From positions 443,610 through 507,609 of the forward strand of contig CAJJDN010000067.1 of NCBI GenBank assembly GCA_905182985.1: a stretch of DNA of 64,000 bases. The letters are read 5' to 3'. Numbering within the stretch: position 1 is the first letter of the stretch; each line of letters begins with the position of its first letter. A model generated the notes under the pieces. It ran no database searches and had not been told where the DNA came from. It saw nothing but the letters and a program-made list of their open reading frames with translations. The position numbers and the translations under genes are program-made. This document shows, piece by piece, positions 24,245-36,145 of the stretch. The stretch comes from Paramecium sonneborni (taxonomy: Eukaryota > Ciliophora > Oligohymenophorea > Peniculida > Parameciidae).

Positions 24245-25447
24245 ATGGATACTAATAACTAAAAAGAAACTAAAAGACCATAATAAAGTATGTGTTTTTA
24301 TATATAATAGTTCTTAAAATGGCAAAACTAAACAATATTTACAAAGAACCAGAAGACACATATGAACCTAAAAGAAGAGTCAAAAATTAAAGTACATTTT
24401 ACACATTTAGTTTTAGTACAATATATAAATGAAGATTCTTCAACTTATAATGGAATGGAGTCTTTTGAAAGTTTGTAATAAAAGTAATCAAATGAAAAAA
24501 TAGAAAAGACTCCTGAGAAAGTAGAAAGTGTGTCTTAAATTTTATCTAAAGGATCTTTGAGGGAAAGGTTCTCTAATCTTCATTTAATCAATTCTATTGA
24601 TAAAATGCTTATGTATAGCAAATATTCAAGTTTATGTCATTTTTTCAAAGAAATTGATGAAATGCTTTTATTTCTTCAAGGTTAATAAAAACCGCCATTC
24701 TTAAACACAATACATGAATTATTGAGCCAAAATTCAAAAATCAAAGTCACATAATAAATTATTCAATAAATATTAGAAATCTTTCCAAATGCTTATGATG
24801 TTAATTGGACAATAAATGAAAAATTAATATAATTGGATAGGAGTGATTTAATCATTAAGGCAAATATAAAGTCTCATGTATAATTGGGAGAACGTCTAAA
24901 TTTATTTAAACAACTAATGTTTGAATATATATAAAAAAATGGAGAATAAATTGGTTTAGCAGCTTTACCCTAAAACACAATTTAATAAAATTTCAAAGCT
25001 AAAACATAAGAAAAAGATACCTTAACTAAATAAATATAATAATAACCTTAAAAACATGAAATTTAAAGTTAAGTATCAAAAGAGCCAACTTATTCAAAAG
25101 TCAGTTAAAATTTAATAGAAAAATTGAAATAAAAAAAGAAATTAGAGATTGTTTAAACAGATCTTTTAGCACCAAAAAAATAATTAATTGCCCTATCCTC
25201 TTTAATTCATTAATATTTTCTTCTAAGAGATGTTTCAAATATGTTTTTATCAAATGTTATAAAATATACTCTAAGTAGTCTAAAACAATTTATGTTTGAT
25301 GAAAATTAATTAAAAAATTATATTGATCAGTTATTAAAATTATGTCCACATTGGATAAAACTGATTGATAATCAGAATGGCACAATTTTGAGGATGAATA
25401 AAGAAATAGATCTACCTTCTATAATAAGATTAATTGAACAAATGTGA
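24245..25447 (+). CDS. CDT1: DNA replication licensing factor CDT1
   Basis: 384 residues over three exons; introns 24288-24310 (23 nt) and 24392-24416 (25 nt). The middle domain carries the geminin-binding winged helix (YSSLCHFFKEIDEML, PPFLNTIHELL, QQILEIFPNAYDVNW). The C-terminal domain is the MCM-binding winged helix (SLIHQYFLLRDVSNMFL, IDQLLKLCPHWIKL, LRMNKEID). CDT1 loads the MCM2-7 helicase onto origins with ORC and CDC6. The N-terminal region is short and Lys/Gln-rich; I see no obvious PCNA-interaction (PIP) box. Assigned by fold pattern rather than strong identity. Confidence 0.75.
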
Positions 25448-25504
25448 ATATATGACTCTTTTTTAATTAAAAGTTTGAATTATAAATTAAAACATTACTA
25501 TATT

Positions 25505-26406
25505 TCAAGAATTATCTTCAAGAACTATCAAAGATTCTTTAAGTTATCCTTTTAAAGACATTAAAACAAGTTCATATTTTTTCATATCTTTACTTAATTT
25601 TTTAGTTTAAATCTTTCCTATAAGAACAGAAATGGCAGGATTGCGTAGACTTTAATTAAATTAGGATTTGTATATTTCATTTAATTATTAAGCAATTTAT
25701 TCTAATTTCCATTCATATGGAATTGAGCTAATGTCTACATAAATTTCTCGTTCATCAAATTGTCCATTAATGATTACTCTTAAATTTTAAACTTATTTCT
25801 AAATTTAAATACATCATTACTAATTCTTTTTCTGAATATTTAGACATAATGTCTAATATTTCTTCATTATCTTGTGATTAATTAGGATTTGCAGTTAACT
25901 CAAAAAAAGTGATGCTTTTTCTTCTTTTCTAACTTTGCATTTCACTACCTTAACCTTACATTTAATCATCCTCAAGCTTTTCTTCAATTACATTGGTAGA
26001 AGGGGGAGGACATATAGGCATTTTTATTGATCTTTTTTCATAAATAACACTTTTATTTTCTACTCTCTTTTCTGGAGCAACAGATGATCTCTTAACATAA
26101 TTACTTGTTCTAACAGATGAGTATGTTCTTTCAACAATTCTTCCATCAACTGGGGCTTGTTTTTAAGGACTAGCTAATTTTCTCAAAGGTAAGGCTGTTG
26201 CAAAATGTTAATTATAAGATTATTTACTAAATTGTATTGATTAAAACTTACACTTGAATTAAAGGTTTAAGATGGGCTGAAGATGTACTATCATTTGCTG
26301 ATAAATCACATTCTTTAGATTTATACTTGAAACTTTATGTTGTTGACTTTGCTCCTGATGCTTCCTTAACATATCGAATTCTTTAACCAGAAGAAGTGTT
26401 AAACAT
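25505..26406 (-). CDS. unknown protein
   Basis: 284 residues, introns at 26227-26251 (25 nt) and 25799-25820 (22 nt). The N-terminal 150 residues are Ser/Lys/Arg-rich and look disordered (SSVRTSNYVKRSS, PICPPPS). The C-terminal 100 residues appear folded, with alternating strands and helices (LRVIINGQFDEREIYVDI, NPAISVLIGKI). I do not recognise the family. Spliced length is an exact codon multiple, which supports the two introns. It diverges from the P4-ATPase gene with 47 bp between starts. Confidence 0.72.
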
Positions 26407-26453
26407 AGAAAATACTAGTTCTTATTAATATAAAAATAAATTACAATTTCCTT
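26407..26453. promoter_or_regulatory. 47-bp divergent intergenic region
   Basis: Shared upstream DNA of the unknown gene (minus) and the P4-ATPase gene (plus). A/T-rich, no defined element seen. Confidence 0.4.
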
Positions 26454-29400
26454 ATGGAGTTTGAATTAACTGGAACCAATCATAAAGCTGTTCAAGGTTG
26501 GAGATTTGATAATAGTGGATAGGAACCACTTAAACAATAATTAATTGAACCATAAGAACCATAAATCTAAACATTAGGGTTTTTCGAAAAAATTAAGAAT
26601 TAATTTAATGATCTTCTTAAACCACCTGATAAAGATGTTGAATAAAGAATTATTTATTTAGATGGAAAAGTCTACCCTTAAAACAATATGCCAAATATAG
26701 TTAAAAACTAAAAGTACAATATTTTGTCATTTGTTCCAATGGTGCTCTATCAACAGTTTAAATACTTTTTTAATCTAATATTTTTGATGATCACATTATC
26801 TTAATTTGTTCCATTACTAAAAGTGGGTTTTTTATTTAGTTATGTCGCTCCATTAGCATTCGTATTGATCTTAACCTTACTTAAAGAGGCATATGATGAT
26901 TTTTAAAGGTATAAAAGAGATAAAGAGGCAAATTCATAAGAATATGCATAAATAGGAAAGGATAAAACTACATAACTCTAAAGTTGGTAATTAAAAGTAG
27001 GAGACATTATTGAGGTACATGCCAATTAAAGGATACCAGCAGATTTAATATTGCTCCACACAAATGATGTTACAGGAACGGTTTTTATAAGGACTGATTA
27101 GTTGGATGGAGAAACTGACTGGAAATTAAGGAAAGCAATAAGACATACATAAAATTATGGTCAAAATAAAAATCTAACAACACTTAATGCCTCAATAACT
27201 TGTGAACCACCTAAATTGGATATTTATGATTTTAAAGGTTTATTTAAATTAGAGGTAGGAGGTGGAGAAGGTTAGAGAGAAGCATTGTCATTAGATAATA
27301 CACTTTGGTGTAATACATTTTTAGCTTCAGGAAAAATATAAGCTGTTGTAGTTTATACTGGAAAAGAATGTAGATCTGCATTAAATTCAAGAGAACCTAG
27401 GACTAAAATGGGAAGATTAGACAATGAATTAAATTAATTAGCAAAATTATTATGTGTCCTTTTAGTTTGTACAGCATTTACTATTGTATTAAGTAGTGGA
27501 TTTTAAAATGAATGGTTACTATAATTATTTAGACATGTTCTATTATTAAGTTCAATTATACCAATATCTTTAAGAGTTAATCTAGACTTTTCTAAATTAT
27601 ACTTTTCCTATTGTATTTCAAATGATAAAGATATTGATGGATCACTTGCAAGAAATAGCACAATTCCTGAAGAATTAGGTAGAATATCTTATGTTTTAAC
27701 TGATAAAACAGGTACATTAACTTAAAATACAATGATTTTTAAGAAACTATCATTGGAAAGAATGTCTTTTTCAGTTGAAACTTTAGGTTTATTAAAGAAA
27801 ATGATTAAGAAACATTGTACTAATAGTAAATATCCAATGGAAGATGTATTGAAGAAATATTAAGAATCAGGAGGTAGAAAAATAAAAGCTTTCAAAAGAA
27901 ATAAAGATTAGATTGTTAGAGATTTAATATCAGCTTTATCATTATGCCATAATGTTACACCAGTAGAAGAAGATGGATAAAGAACATTCTAAGCCAGCAG
28001 TCCAGATGAAATTGCTTTAGTTAATTTTGCAGAAGATGTTGGATTCAAATTAGTTAATAGATAGTTATAAGAAATAAATATTATAAATGCAGGGGGAACA
28101 CCAGAATCATATAAAATATTATATGAATTTCCATTTACATCAGAAAGAAAAAGAATGGGAATAATTTTATAGATCCAAGGATAAAAAGGTGCAATATTTT
28201 ATTTAAAAGGAGCTGATTCAGTAATGAAATAGAAAGTGCCAGAAGTATAAAGAGGATTTTTAATGGATGAATGTGAAAGTCTTAGTAGAGAAGGATTAAG
28301 AACTTTAGTAATAACTTAAAAGTATTTGACAGAGGATGATTTAAAGAATTTTACAACAGAATATGAGAAAGCAAAGAATTAAATGGAAGATAGAGAAGCA
28401 CGTTGCTCAAAAGTATTAGATTTTTATGAAAATGATATGGAACTATTAGGATTAACAGGAGTTGAAGATATGCTTTAAGAAGATATTTATGCAACTTTAG
28501 AATCTTTAAAAAATGCTGGTATTTAAATTTGGATGTTAACTGGAGATAAAGTAGAAACAGCATAATGTATAGCTATTTCTACTGGTTTGAAAAGTCCAAC
28601 TTAAGAAATGTTTGTGATTAAAGACATTGAAGATTCTTTAATTTTACAAAATGAACTTAATTAATTTGCTTTAAAAAATAATAGCGTATTAGTTATAGAT
28701 GGATAATCATTAAAAATAGCTCTTGAATTTCAGCATACTGCATTTTTCCATGTTGCTTGTAATGCTCCAGCTGTAGTATGTTGTAGATGTTCACCAACAT
28801 AAAAAGCTTAAGTAACTGAGTTGATTAAAGAACATACATAAAAGACAGTTTTATCAATCGGAGATGGAGGAAATGATGTAGCTATGATTTAAGCAGCAGA
28901 TGTTGGAGTAGGTATAGTAGGCAAAGAAGGAAAATAGGCAGCTTTAGCTAGTGATTTTTCTATTTTGAAATTTAAACATTTAGCTGTATTATTACTATGG
29001 CATGGTAGATTATCATATAAAAGAACTGCAGTAATGGCATAATTTGTCATGCATAGAGGTTTAGTTATTGCATCTATATAAACCATATTCTCCATTATAT
29101 TTTACTTTGTAGCAATCCCAATATATAATGGTTGGCTTATGTTAGGGTATGCTACTGTTTACACTATGTTTCCTGTTTTTTGTTTAATTTTTGATTAAGA
29201 TGTTACCAAAGAAAAGGCACTCGAATATACAGAATTATATAAAGCCTTGCTTAAAGGTAGAGAATTGACAGTCAAGACCTTTTTGCTTTGGCTATTTAAA
29301 TCTATTTATTAAGGTATTTGATTTAAATATATTATTTAGCTGCTGTCATTATGGTATATAGTTTTGCTGTTTTTCAAAATACTTTTCTTGATTTAGTTAC

Positions 29401-29695
29401 AGTTACATTTAGTAGTTTAATTGTTGCTGAATTATTAAATGTTTTTACGGAAGTTAATAATTTTAGATTGGTAATGTTTTTAGCAGAGTTATTCACATTA
29501 GGAATTTATGCAGGATCCATTATTTTTTTATAGAGTTATATCAATTTAGCAGACATTGATTAAAAATTCATTATAAATGTCTTAATTTTAGTACTTATTA
29601 GTTGGTTACCATTACATATTGTAAAATTAATACTTAGAAAATGGGATCCATCTGAATCAGATAAGATTATGTAAAAAATTAGAATTAGAAAGTGA
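26454..29695 (+). CDS. P4-ATPase, Neo1/ATP9-type phospholipid flippase
   Basis: 1,071 residues, one 26-nt intron at 29314-29339. P4 landmarks in order: [11 protein letters not shown] (actuator DGET loop), [10 protein letters not shown] (the M4 form typical of Neo1/ATP9 rather than Drs2), phosphorylation site DKTGTLTQN near residue 416, [20 protein letters not shown], and [19 protein letters not shown] near 800. The Asp is phosphorylated by ATP while a phospholipid is moved to the cytosolic leaflet, usually in Golgi or endosomal membranes. Six C-terminal transmembrane helices are visible. Neo1/ATP9 members work without a CDC50 subunit; no such gene is nearby. Confidence 0.95.
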
Positions 29696-29736
29696 CATAA
29701 TTTATAATCATCTATTTGAATAAGTACTTAATATTC

Positions 29737-29816
29737 GATCATATGGCCGAGTGGTCTAAGGCGCTGCATTCAGGCTGCAGTCCGCAAGGGCGAGGGTTCG
29801 AATCCCTCTGTGGTCA
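29737..29816 (+). tRNA. tRNA-Leu (anticodon CAG)
   Basis: 80-nt cloverleaf. The 7-bp acceptor stem GATCATA pairs with TGTGGTC (two G-T pairs), with discriminator A at 29816. The D arm is GGCCGAGTGGTCTAAGGC. The anticodon arm is CTGCA-TTCAGGC-TGCAG with CAG at 29771-29773. A long variable arm (typical of Leu) precedes the T arm GAGGG-TTCGAAT-CCCTC. No intron. It decodes CUG as leucine. Confidence 0.95.
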
Positions 29817-29818
29817 AA

Positions 29819-29825
29819 TTTTTTT
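29819..29825 (+). terminator. RNA polymerase III terminator
   Basis: Run of seven T starting three bases after the tRNA discriminator base. Confidence 0.8.
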
Positions 29826-30200
29826 ATTATTTCTAGTTCTTTAATTCAAAGAATTAATTTTCATTATTCTTTTCTTATCAAAATTTATCAATTTTATTTT
29901 TATTTAGTGAAGCTTATATTTTAGTGTTTACGAATTCAAACTAATAATTAAGTTAAGCATCTTTTTATAATCAAATATAAATACTTATTTAAAAATAATA
30001 AAAATTGAATTGTAAATTTATAAAACAAAGAAATTATAAGACACTTATTTTTGGTTATAATTTTTTTATAATAATGCAAAGAACTTTTTTTACATTTCAA
30101 AATAACGATGTTATTGCTACTTATGTAGAATTAATGAAAAAATAATAATTATTAGATTTATTATAAAAAAATGAAAATGAATATGGGAATAATACTCATT
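29826..30200. other. spacer after the tRNA
   Basis: AT-rich. A 64-codon plus-strand ORF (30074-30268) starts here but runs antisense into the thymidylate kinase 3' end, so it was not accepted. Confidence 0.5.
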
Positions 30201-30840
30201 TCAAATCCAAAGTTATTCAATTGTGTTAGTATGGATATTCTAATTGTAATCATTCACAAGTTCCATGATTGATGAAAATACTTCTTCTTTTGTTTATAAT
30301 GCATTAATTATATTAAATTATTCTTCTTAAGCCATTTTATCAAAAACCTCTTAAACCTTCGATTAAAATTCTTATTTTTCATATCTCTCTGCTCCAAAAT
30401 CACCTCTATCTTTTAGTTATTTAATTGGAGCTCTTAAATATATTACAATATCTGGTTTCGGCAATCCTGAATCACATTATTTACACCAGTTAATTGATAG
30501 TCCTTTTGCAGATGAGAAAGCAACTCCAGAGTAAGCATATCTATCACAGACTATGTTAATTCCTTTTTCTAAGGTTTCTATGATTTTATTTCTAATTTTT
30601 TTTTATTTGATACTTTGTTTCCCATCTATTTGCAGAAAATAATAGATGTATCACCTAATCATCAATATCTCTTTTTCCTTTTAAATAATCTGAAATGATC
30701 ATTCCCATTGAAGTACTTCTGTCTGGAAATTACATTTTTTTAGCCTCAAGAGCCTCACATAATAAATCAGTTTATGTAGATTTGCCACATTTATCTAATC
30801 CTTCAAGAACTATGAATAAGCCTCTCTAGTTATTTTTCAT
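30201..30840 (-). CDS. thymidylate kinase
   Basis: 205 residues with a 22-nt intron at 30592-30613. Motifs: P-loop [21 protein letters not shown] (dTMP-binding DR), [10 protein letters not shown], the [11 protein letters not shown] signature, the LID region [10 protein letters not shown], and the terminal EQLWI matching the usual eukaryotic end. It makes dTDP from dTMP and ATP for DNA synthesis. Spliced length is an exact multiple of three. It lies 120 bp downstream of DDX47 on the same strand. Confidence 0.95.
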
Positions 30841-30960
30841 AGATATATTAATGTTTTCAAACTAAAATTTGGCGGGATTAGAACTAGAGTTGAATAACAA
30901 ATTAAAAGAATGAAATCAGTTTTATAATTACAATAATAAAATAATAAAGAAAATTATTAA

Positions 30961-32364
30961 TCAGACATCTAATTTGAATCTTTTCTTAAACCCTGCCTTT
31001 TTTTATTTAGAATCCTTTTATATTTTCTTATTAATTTATTTAATCTTTTTATCATCTAAATCATCTTCATCAACTGCTGTTTTTTTAACTTTTTTTTCCA
31101 ATAAATCTTTTAATTCTTAAGTAGCTATTCTCTAAATTAATAATATAGAATATTACATTAGCTTCTTAAACTCTTTCATAGAATATCATAACATCAGATT
31201 CTTCCAAAGTATATTAGGGTAATTCTTTTTCAATTAATTATTCTATTTTCTAATACATTTCAACATCATATTAAGTTACTAAACTAATAGCCTTACCAGA
31301 TTTTCCTGCTCTTGCAGTTCTACCTACTCTATGAACATATTCTTTTGCATTTTAAGGGATATCAAAATTGATTACCAAATCAACAAATGGAATATCAAGA
31401 CCTCTACTGGCAACATCAGTTGCAATTAATAAATTAGATTCTTTAGATTTGAACTTATTAAAAGATGACAATCTCTTAGTTTAACTCATTTAACCATGTA
31501 TAGCTATTGCTTAGAATCCAAGATTTCTCAATAATAAAGTTAACTTGATTGCCATTTAGCATGTTGCAACAAATACAATTGAAGTGTTTCCTGCTAAATC
31601 ATTTAGCAAATACACTAAATAAGTTTCCTTATATTTATCAGGAATGAAAAGATAATTTTATTGAAGTGTTGATACAGTTTAATATTTTGTAGAAACTTCT
31701 ATTTTAACAGGATCTTTTAATGAAGCTCTTTATAATTTACTTACCTTATTTGTCATTGTAGCTGAAAATAAATAAGTATTTCTTTCTTTAGGTATGATGT
31801 CCAAAATTGCATTAATTTCCCTTTCAAAATCCATATTTAACAATTTATCAGCTTCATCTAAGACTAGAAACTTTAATTGTTTTAGATTAAATCCTTTAGT
31901 ATTTTCTAAATGGTATAGAATTTTTCCTGGAGTCCCAATAATAATATGTGGTTTTTATGCTAGAGCTTTTGCTTAAGCTAAAGGATCCATTCCTCCCAAA
32001 ATAACTACTGATTTTAATGCTATAGTAGCTCCAATAGCTTAAAAGTGTTCTTAAATTTGAACACATAACTCTCTTGTTGGAGATAAAATTAAAGCATAGT
32101 ATGGTTACGGATTTGCTAATAAATGTTACAATATTGGAAGTCCAAAAGCTAAAGTCTTTCCTGAACCAGTCTCTGCTAAACCTATAATGTCTTTCTAAAA
32201 ATTTTATATTGCATTACTTTTTATAAAGTATAGGGCAATGATTATTATTAGATTGGTGTAGGTGTTTTATATCCTAATTTTTCACATGCTAAACATAATT
32301 CTTCACAAACACCAAGATTTTTAAAAGTCACAGTATTATTTGTTTATTCTTCTTATTAATCCAT
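30961..32364 (-). CDS. DEAD-box RNA helicase, DDX47/Rrp3-like
   Basis: 451 residues, introns 32195-32217 (23 nt) and 31132-31156 (25 nt). All helicase motifs are present: Q motif ([15 protein letters not shown]), [49 protein letters not shown]. The tail is Lys-rich and ends KKRFKLDV. The C-terminal EKELPQY and Lys-rich end fit DDX47/Rrp3, which acts in 18S pre-rRNA processing in the nucleolus. Subfamily is assigned by overall resemblance only. Confidence 0.93.
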
Positions 32365-32416
32365 AAATTAATATTTTAAATAATTTGTAAAATTAATAAC
32401 ATTATTTTATAATAAT

Positions 32417-33073
32417 TCATTCTCTGTTAGCCATAACATCTTCTGAATATGTTTATTTTTCAACAACTAATTTTTTTCCTTAAAATCCTGAAACTTATCC
32501 AGGTTCAAATGGTGCTGCTCTTCTATTTCTATGATATTTTCTAAACAAATTGAATATTTATATTTTTATACATGAATTCCAATCTATTCAAATTCTACAT
32601 TGCACCTTATGGAAAGTAATGATGTGGAGTATGAGATTAATTGTCAGTTGCTGGCTATTAATAGAATGGTTAAACAAAATATGAATGCCCAGTTCTAGAT
32701 GGAAGTTCATCATAAACGTGAGCCATCCAACCATGCCAAACTGGTGGTACTCTATCACCAAGTGTATGCCATGGATTAAAATAGTCATTATATTCAACCC
32801 ATCTTCTTTAATTTCGATCTATCAATTTTAATCAATTAATTACGTGTAACATCAAAATCTTCATAATATTTATTACCAAATTAATCTTATCCTACACATT
32901 ATATTGGTCCATTCTATCCTCCTGCATAATGACTAGATCTAGATTATGCTCTGTGCATTCTGATATATGTTTACCAAAATCCTAATTATTTTATTATCAA
33001 TACCTTCTCTTCTCACCAATGTCCAGAATTTCGGTGTTAACATCTAATTTAGTGTCCATGCCCAAAGACCCAT
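32417..33073 (-). CDS. mitochondrial complex I subunit NDUFA12 (B17.2) family
   Basis: 192 residues over four exons; introns 32982-33003, 32819-32843 and 32541-32571 (22, 25, 31 nt). Core family signature: CVGQDQFGNKYYEDFD, RRWVEYNDYFNPWH, and RVPPVWHGWMAHVYDELP. NDUFA12 is an accessory subunit of NADH:ubiquinone oxidoreductase at the peripheral arm. The ciliate protein has a C-terminal extension of about 50 residues rich in Arg and Pro. Spliced length fits exactly. The 31-nt intron is the longest accepted in the window. Confidence 0.9.
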
Positions 33074-33712
33074 TTTCTTAAATTATTATTATTTAATTAA
33101 TAACTCTATAAAAATAATAAATCAATTTATTCAAAATCATAAAAACAAGGAAGATCAAAAATTTTAAGGTTTCCTAAAATAGATATGCTATCAACTACTA
33201 AATTTATCAGTTTTATCAAATTAAAGTGATTATTACATATAACATAAAGGTTTTGAAACAGTAAACAAACCATTTCTAATAAATAGTAAATCAAATGATA
33301 CTAACTATTGAGTTAATCTCTTAGAATAAAACAAGCTCAAGGAAGAATACATAAAATCTAACACAATGATAATCTAAGATTTTATATTCTAATAGCTTAT
33401 GGTAGAAGAATTAAATTAAAAATATACAAACTATTTATGATATTCGATTAATATACATATTGTATGGGAGTACTTTAAAACTCAGTCAATATAAGGAAAA
33501 AGAAAATCAATAATGGTAGATATAAATTTATCAATTAAAGAATCGATTGTATGCCAGATAATTTTGGGAACTTTACATGATTATGATATTAAAAGTTATT
33601 ATTTTCTGTCTTATTTCATTAGAAGTAAGTTCAAATAGTTATTAATAATATTTTTACAATAAAATAATAATTGTATCAAAAAATTTAAAAAAACATATAT
33701 ATATTTAAAATT
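33074..33712. other. gene-free stretch
   Basis: AT-rich. An open frame around 33320-33560 reads without TGA for about 80 codons but has no start, no family motif and no intron support. I do not call it. Confidence 0.4.
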
Positions 33713-34849
33713 ATGAAGCAATTCATACCATAAATAATGCCAGAGCCTTTTTAGCTAACCAAAAAGGATAAATGTAAAATTATCAATGTTGATTTTTATG
33801 AAATGTAAAAACTAGTTAAAATCAAGATAGTTATCTTGCTATGATTGATTCATCCAATAAATTGTATGTTTTTGCATTAAATACTTTGCTTCCAATTTAT
33901 TACATCGAATTGCCTATTTAAGTAGTTAACATCACCTTTGGGAGAAAATCAGAGGAAATAGCTGTTTTTTCTGAAAAAGAGATATTGATCTATACATTAA
34001 AAGATGATATAATATTTTAGAAGAAAATGGAAATAAATAATTTAATAAAATTTGATTTCATGGAAAAAGATTATTTGATTCTTACTCAAACTCATATTTA
34101 AAACTCAATTATGTCTGTTGATACTATAGATCCAATTACATTTGAAAAAGTTCATTATTAAAAAAATAACAATTTATTGATTCTTTTTTAAGATTCTATT
34201 TAGTTATTTCAAAATTTAAGTTCATAAATCAGCTATTAATAGAAATTTAATATGAAATCAAAATTAAGGTATGACAATTAACAGTAATTAATTTGTGTTT
34301 TTGAGACTAATTAATTAAGTATTTTCTTTATTTTTCATGATTAAATTAAACACAGACACACTTTGCCTTTAAATATTGAAAAAATTTAAGATGGTTGCTT
34401 TTTTTCGCTTCCATTTTATAAATAACCTGGATTTTATGGAGATCAGATTTTTATTTATAGTATAATTTAATTGATAATTTTAAGTGGCTATGACAAGAGG
34501 TAAACTAGGCAGTTAATTTCAATTTGTAGATTAAGATGGAGATAGATAATGTATAGGAAATACATTTTAAGAAAAAAAATGTAAAACTATTATTCCAATT
34601 TCAAAATGGGGAAATAATTTATTAGTTTTATTTGAATAAGGTTGCTTAAACAGAATTAAATTATATAAATTTCCACAATTTGAAAAATTGGATTTTAAAT
34701 TTTAATATTACCCAAAAAATGAAACATATAGTGAATAAGAGGATGAATTTGATAAAAAAATCAAATAGTCTGCTATCGAATTAAAATAAGAACAATTTTC
34801 ATAAAGAATTCTTGATCCATATTATTCTTATTGTAATGAACTTGCATGA
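33713..34849 (+). CDS. unknown, probably beta-propeller-like protein (one frame break)
   Basis: About 370 residues after a 25-nt intron at 34460-34484 (ends AAG) and correction of one missing A in the run 33807-33811. Alternating beta strands recur (YLAMIDSSNKLYVFAL, EIAVFSEKEILIYTL, LLILFQDSIQLFQ, LICVFETNQLSIFF), as in WD40-type propellers, but no clear WD signatures. The C-terminus is acidic and Gln-rich. The corrected, spliced length is an exact codon multiple, supporting the model. Family not recognised. It precedes GPN2 by 96 bp. Confidence 0.65.
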
Positions 34850-34945
34850 GGCAAAATTTTTACCAAGTTTTGAGTTTGAAAACATAGTTGAGTTTCTTAA
34901 ATTTAAACTATAAATTAGTAAAATTAATTATTTTTTTTAAGTTTA

Positions 34946-35916
34946 ATGATTCCTTATTATTATGGAAGCTTAATTATTGGTCCAAGTGGAGTTGGTAAAA
35001 CAACTCTTTGTAAAGGATTATTTTAGATGATGCAACAAATATAAAGAAAATGCATAATAATAAATATGGATCCAGCAAATGAAGATTCTTATGAAGATTA
35101 TTTGCATATTGATATTTTAGAACTTATTACAGTTGAAGATGTGATGAAAGAGTTTTAATTAGGGTATTTAGATATATATACAAAGGCCTAACGCTGCCTT
35201 ATTATATTGCTTCGAATTTTTATTTGAGAATTAAAATTGGCTTTATAACAAATTACTATAGTATAAAGATCATTATCTAATTTTTGATTTTCCAGGTATA
35301 TCATATATTTAAAATAGGATAGATTGAATTGTATTTAGCAAATGATTCAATTTTTAATCTTATTTAATCAATGATGAATAATAAGAACTAAAAATTATAA
35401 ATATCATTAGTAGCAGTGTAATTGTTTGATTGCTTAAATTGTTATTAAGTTAATACATTTATTTCTGCAAGTCTAGTTAGTGTAACAGTATCAGCTAATT
35501 TATCATTACCTTATTTAGCTGTGTTAAATAAATTAGATTTAATTAAATAATACGGTGAGATGCCTTTAAGTTTATAATATTATTTAGAAGGAGAAAATCT
35601 AAAATATATGCTAGAAGTTACAGATTAATGCGATGAAGAAGGATAAAAATTTAAAGAAAAATATGGGCAATTAACATACAATATTGCTTAGCTTATTGAT
35701 TCAAAAGAAGTTGTGAGTTTCGAACCTTTGTATGTAGAAAATAAAAAATTAATAATGAGACTTATTCTTAAAATGGATAAAGCAAATGGCTATTATTTTT
35801 TAGAAAATTTACCTCCAATATATAAATCTATACAAGAAGAAGTAGGAGAAGAAATAGATTTTCTACCAACTGAATTAGTGATGGAGTTAGAAACAGAATT
35901 ATTTGAGAGTAATTGA
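34946..35916 (+). CDS. GPN-loop GTPase, GPN2-like
   Basis: 308 residues, two 22-nt introns: 35164-35185 (ends AAG) and 35296-35317. Motifs: GPSGVGKTT (G1), INMDPANE, the insertion loop GPNAALLYC (the Gly-Pro-Asn that names the family), FDFPGQIELY (G3), LNKLDLIKQYG (G4). The late segment SFEPLYVENK...MDKANGYYF matches GPN2 better than GPN1 or GPN3. GPN proteins assist nuclear import and assembly of RNA polymerase II. Spliced length is exact. Confidence 0.93.
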
Positions 35917-36145
35917 AAACATAAATTTTCTTAATTAATTATAGTTCATTTATAAATTATATATAAAATCCATTATCTAGATTTTGCTTAAATATCATTT
36001 TATTTATAAAATTGGATTATCTAGTTTAAAATTAAAAAAAAACTAAGAATAAAAAAATTATTATATTTTTGACATATTTTAAATACTAAATTTATATGTT
36101 AAAATTAATTAGAAATGTTATTGTTCCTAATATAATAAATATAAT

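Noticed and set aside
30074..30268. Plus-strand ORF of 64 codons after the tRNA
   Set aside because: Its 3' third is antisense to the conserved C-terminus of thymidylate kinase, and it has no recognisable features.
33320..33560. Plus-strand frame open for about 80 codons
   Set aside because: No usable start, no family similarity, and alternative frames are equally open.
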